From Ornithodoros turicata (lineage: Eukaryota > Arthropoda > Arachnida > Ixodida > Argasidae), in contig NC_088201.1 in assembly GCF_037126465.1 (NCBI RefSeq), forward strand, positions 82,674,273 to 82,738,272: a stretch of DNA of 64,000 bases, given 5' to 3'. The notes under the pieces are model-generated. The model did not search any database, was not told the origin of the DNA, and worked only from the letters and a program-made list of their open reading frames with translations. How positions within the stretch are numbered: position 1 is the first letter of the stretch; every line of letters starts with the position of its first letter. A program made the position numbers and the translations under genes. Positions 61,830-64,000 of this stretch are shown piece after piece.

Positions 61830-64000
61830 AATAAAATAAATTGATGTGGTAGGTAAATTGCGCCTGTAATTTTCACAGATTGTGGACAGCTACGAGTCTG
61901 TTCGGGGCACACGTACGAAAGCAAATGCAGAAAAATACACACAAAACTATGAAATACTACGAAACACGATACAATGTGCAATACAAAAATGCATTTCGTA
62001 CTTGTGCCATCCAAACTCGAGAAATTAACTGTCGCACACGGGTTATCAATTACAAATAACAAAAACAAGAGGAAACAGCGGCATTGCATAAAGCACACAT
62101 GAGAATGTTGTACACAACCGAATGGAATGCAACGAAAAGGTATTCCAGATTTCTAGTCACTGGCTACACCGCCTCGACTCCTAAGAGGATAACGGCAGGG
62201 TGGAATAAGTCGTGCACTCCTATACGACAGACGGACCTCGATAATTTCATTACAGACATCTAACCGCTGCTGTGCGTCCCCCAGGCCCAGCTCCTCTTCG
62301 ACATGGGCAGCCAAGTAGAGCTGTAGCGCGTCTGGTCCGAATCCCGGGTGAATGCGAGAATCAGAATTGCGGACAACGAGATGGTTTATCCTGTTGCATC
62401 GCATTCATCATCACAAAGTTTTTGTTGTTTTATGTAGAGTGCCTCGCGAAACAGTGTGGTGGATAGAAGCGTGGCGCTTACCAATGTCGCCACATTCACA
62501 ACTGTGCATTGCATCAGGTGGCATCACGTTGCGTGCAACGGTCGTGGTTTTGGTGGTGGTTAGTTAGGCGGACGCCGCTGGTTTTCGAGGCGGTTTGTCC
62601 ATGGCATTGTCACATCGCTGGCATTGTGAAAGGCCGCTGTCTAGACTGATGGGCAGTATCAACGCATCGTTGATATCGAACAACTGTCACCGAAATTGTC
62701 AGTCGGGGCATCCGTGCACAATTGGCATCCGCTGATCAGTCATGAAAATGCCGATAACCATGAGGCAGTGCATTGTATACCTTTTCGAGCACGTTTACGA
62801 ATTGACCATGCTTGCCTTAGGCGAAGACAACGAAGCTCTGCGCGTCTATACGAGTGATTCACCTTTCCGTGATTACGTTTGTGCGTCATGTTACACTTGC
62901 GCTTAGTTTTCCTCGGTGTGAAACTTTTCTTTCTTTCAAACTTTACTGGTGACACTCCGCCCTCCAAGTACACAGGGAGTACACTCTGACCTGAATTTCG
63001 GGTAAGGAAATTTCGAATGATTCGTAGCAGCCGGTGTTCGTTTGTGACCGCTTGAAAGTAAGACCGTATCAGCTCGTGTCTATGCCCCACTGTTTAATTC
63101 TTAATAACAAATTACGAAGAGAGGCACATGAAGACGATAAAAATCACGACGCTTGAATGTAGAAGAACATGAACATATGAAAGAGAGCGTGTCACAAGTT
63201 ATTCGAATAATTGTAGAAATGCTTGAATGTCCGCAGTGACTGTTTTCACAAATCTGGCTGCATAGAGACACGTATGCAAAACATAGATCCCTCTTCTTGG
63301 GATCTCGACGAATGTGGAATCACCTGCGAACTTGCATTGTAATGGACGACACACACTTTTTTCCGTGCCATCATATTTTGGCGACTTCACGGTCGCCTAC
63401 TTCATTTGTGTGTAGTGGCGTTGATAACTGCACTCTTAGTTCGCTTGACGATAATATACTGAGAGATATCATATTCACTGCAGCCCACCAGAGTGAGAAT
63501 GGACAGGCAATCATACTCAAATTGCTTTTATCATGGTGGCCCTTGTCCCTCAAGTTCAATTGAACAAGTCCTTGTATGTTGAAGTGCCTCATCCACTACA
63601 GTGTCCTTCAAGTTCATCAGAAATTGGTGCTCCTGGTACAGTACTGTTACCTGCTCTAAAACTGCTTTGTTGTATCAGCAAGGGAACGGCATGTTCAGAC
63701 ACGAAATTGTTCTGCTTAATGTCTCTTGCTGTTGTATCTAACTTGCCATATCGGCAATGCATTTCGATTCACGCATAAAAAATTGAGTATTGTTCTTCTG
63801 CATCGCACATGTTTTCACCAAGATCGCCGGCAAGAACCGCACGCGCATTGCTCTAATATAGTTCTGCTGAGAAAATCCAGTAGCTTAAGAAAATAACCTG
63901 TCTGGTCAGAAATACACCCGCAGACCTCATATAGGCGCCAAAAGTATTGGTGCTGTGCATGATCTTTGTGTGTCGTGTGCAGTGTCCTACATAGCGGCGC
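61830..64000. other. Unassigned sequence to the window end
   Basis: Open frames of 60-116 codons occur on both strands (for example 62153-62404 minus and 62740-63090 minus) without recognisable domains. No repeats or element ends found within the window. Confidence 0.4.

Overview
The window looks like a gene-poor, transposon-dense piece of an arthropod genome, most probably a tick. There are no bacterial features. Coding remnants carry GT-AG introns. Several tRNA-headed SINE families are present, including one whose body resembles tick/chelicerate SINEs (Ruka-like). LINEs end in GTTGTT tails, and THAP-domain DNA transposons occur. The tick assignment is inference from repeat style. I see no convincing host gene, true tRNA, rRNA or CRISPR; almost everything recognisable is a mobile element, often nested two or three deep. 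Layout: 1-11523 is a giant inverted repeat (arms about 3.7-4.7 kb, spacer 4669-7777) whose arms carry matching, decaying unknown ORFs and different later insertions (SINE, MITE, a TTAA fold-back, a retroelement tail). 11524-13590 and 22950-24290 hold two copies of an AT-rich plus GGCCCAGG-rich repeat, probably SINE-related. Between them, 13592-22405 is an 8.8-kb, apparently complete ISL2EU-type DNA transposon with GGACCATTTCC ends and an AT target duplication. It has two convergent genes: an intact three-exon SWIM-YqaJ nuclease (+) and a multi-exon THAP-DDE transposase (-). The most striking object is inside the transposase gene: nine tandem units of about 209 bp, each with a 99-nt candidate exon bounded by AG and GT, open, and in the same phase-1/phase-1 register as the THAP exons and the DDE exon. 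The gene therefore looks able to splice in a variable number of 33-residue modules.  Further right: 26.1-28.3 kb and 37.1-42.9 kb are paralogous copies of one region, the second split by a copia element (itself carrying a nested element with a third nested in it) and by a TA-flanked transposon with GGATATCC motifs. 28505-35940 is an element with GTCTA-motif ends containing a decayed P-element-like THAP transposon. 43-46.4 kb has LINE relics, one carrying a 318-bp deletion derivative of the ISL2EU family. 49839-50812 is a 974-bp fold-back element. 52910-58188 is a full-length but broken I-group LINE with an 11-bp target duplication, sitting inside a GATCGC-motif-bounded region. The last 6 kb hold a LINE fragment, a SINE and unassigned sequence. 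How the genes work together: the SWIM-YqaJ nuclease and the THAP-DDE transposase form the machinery of one transposon, the THAP domain presumably recognising its ends and the DDE domain cutting them; the 318-bp derivative at 45.3 kb shows the family has mobilised passengers. All other coding sequence consists of separate, mostly dead elements.
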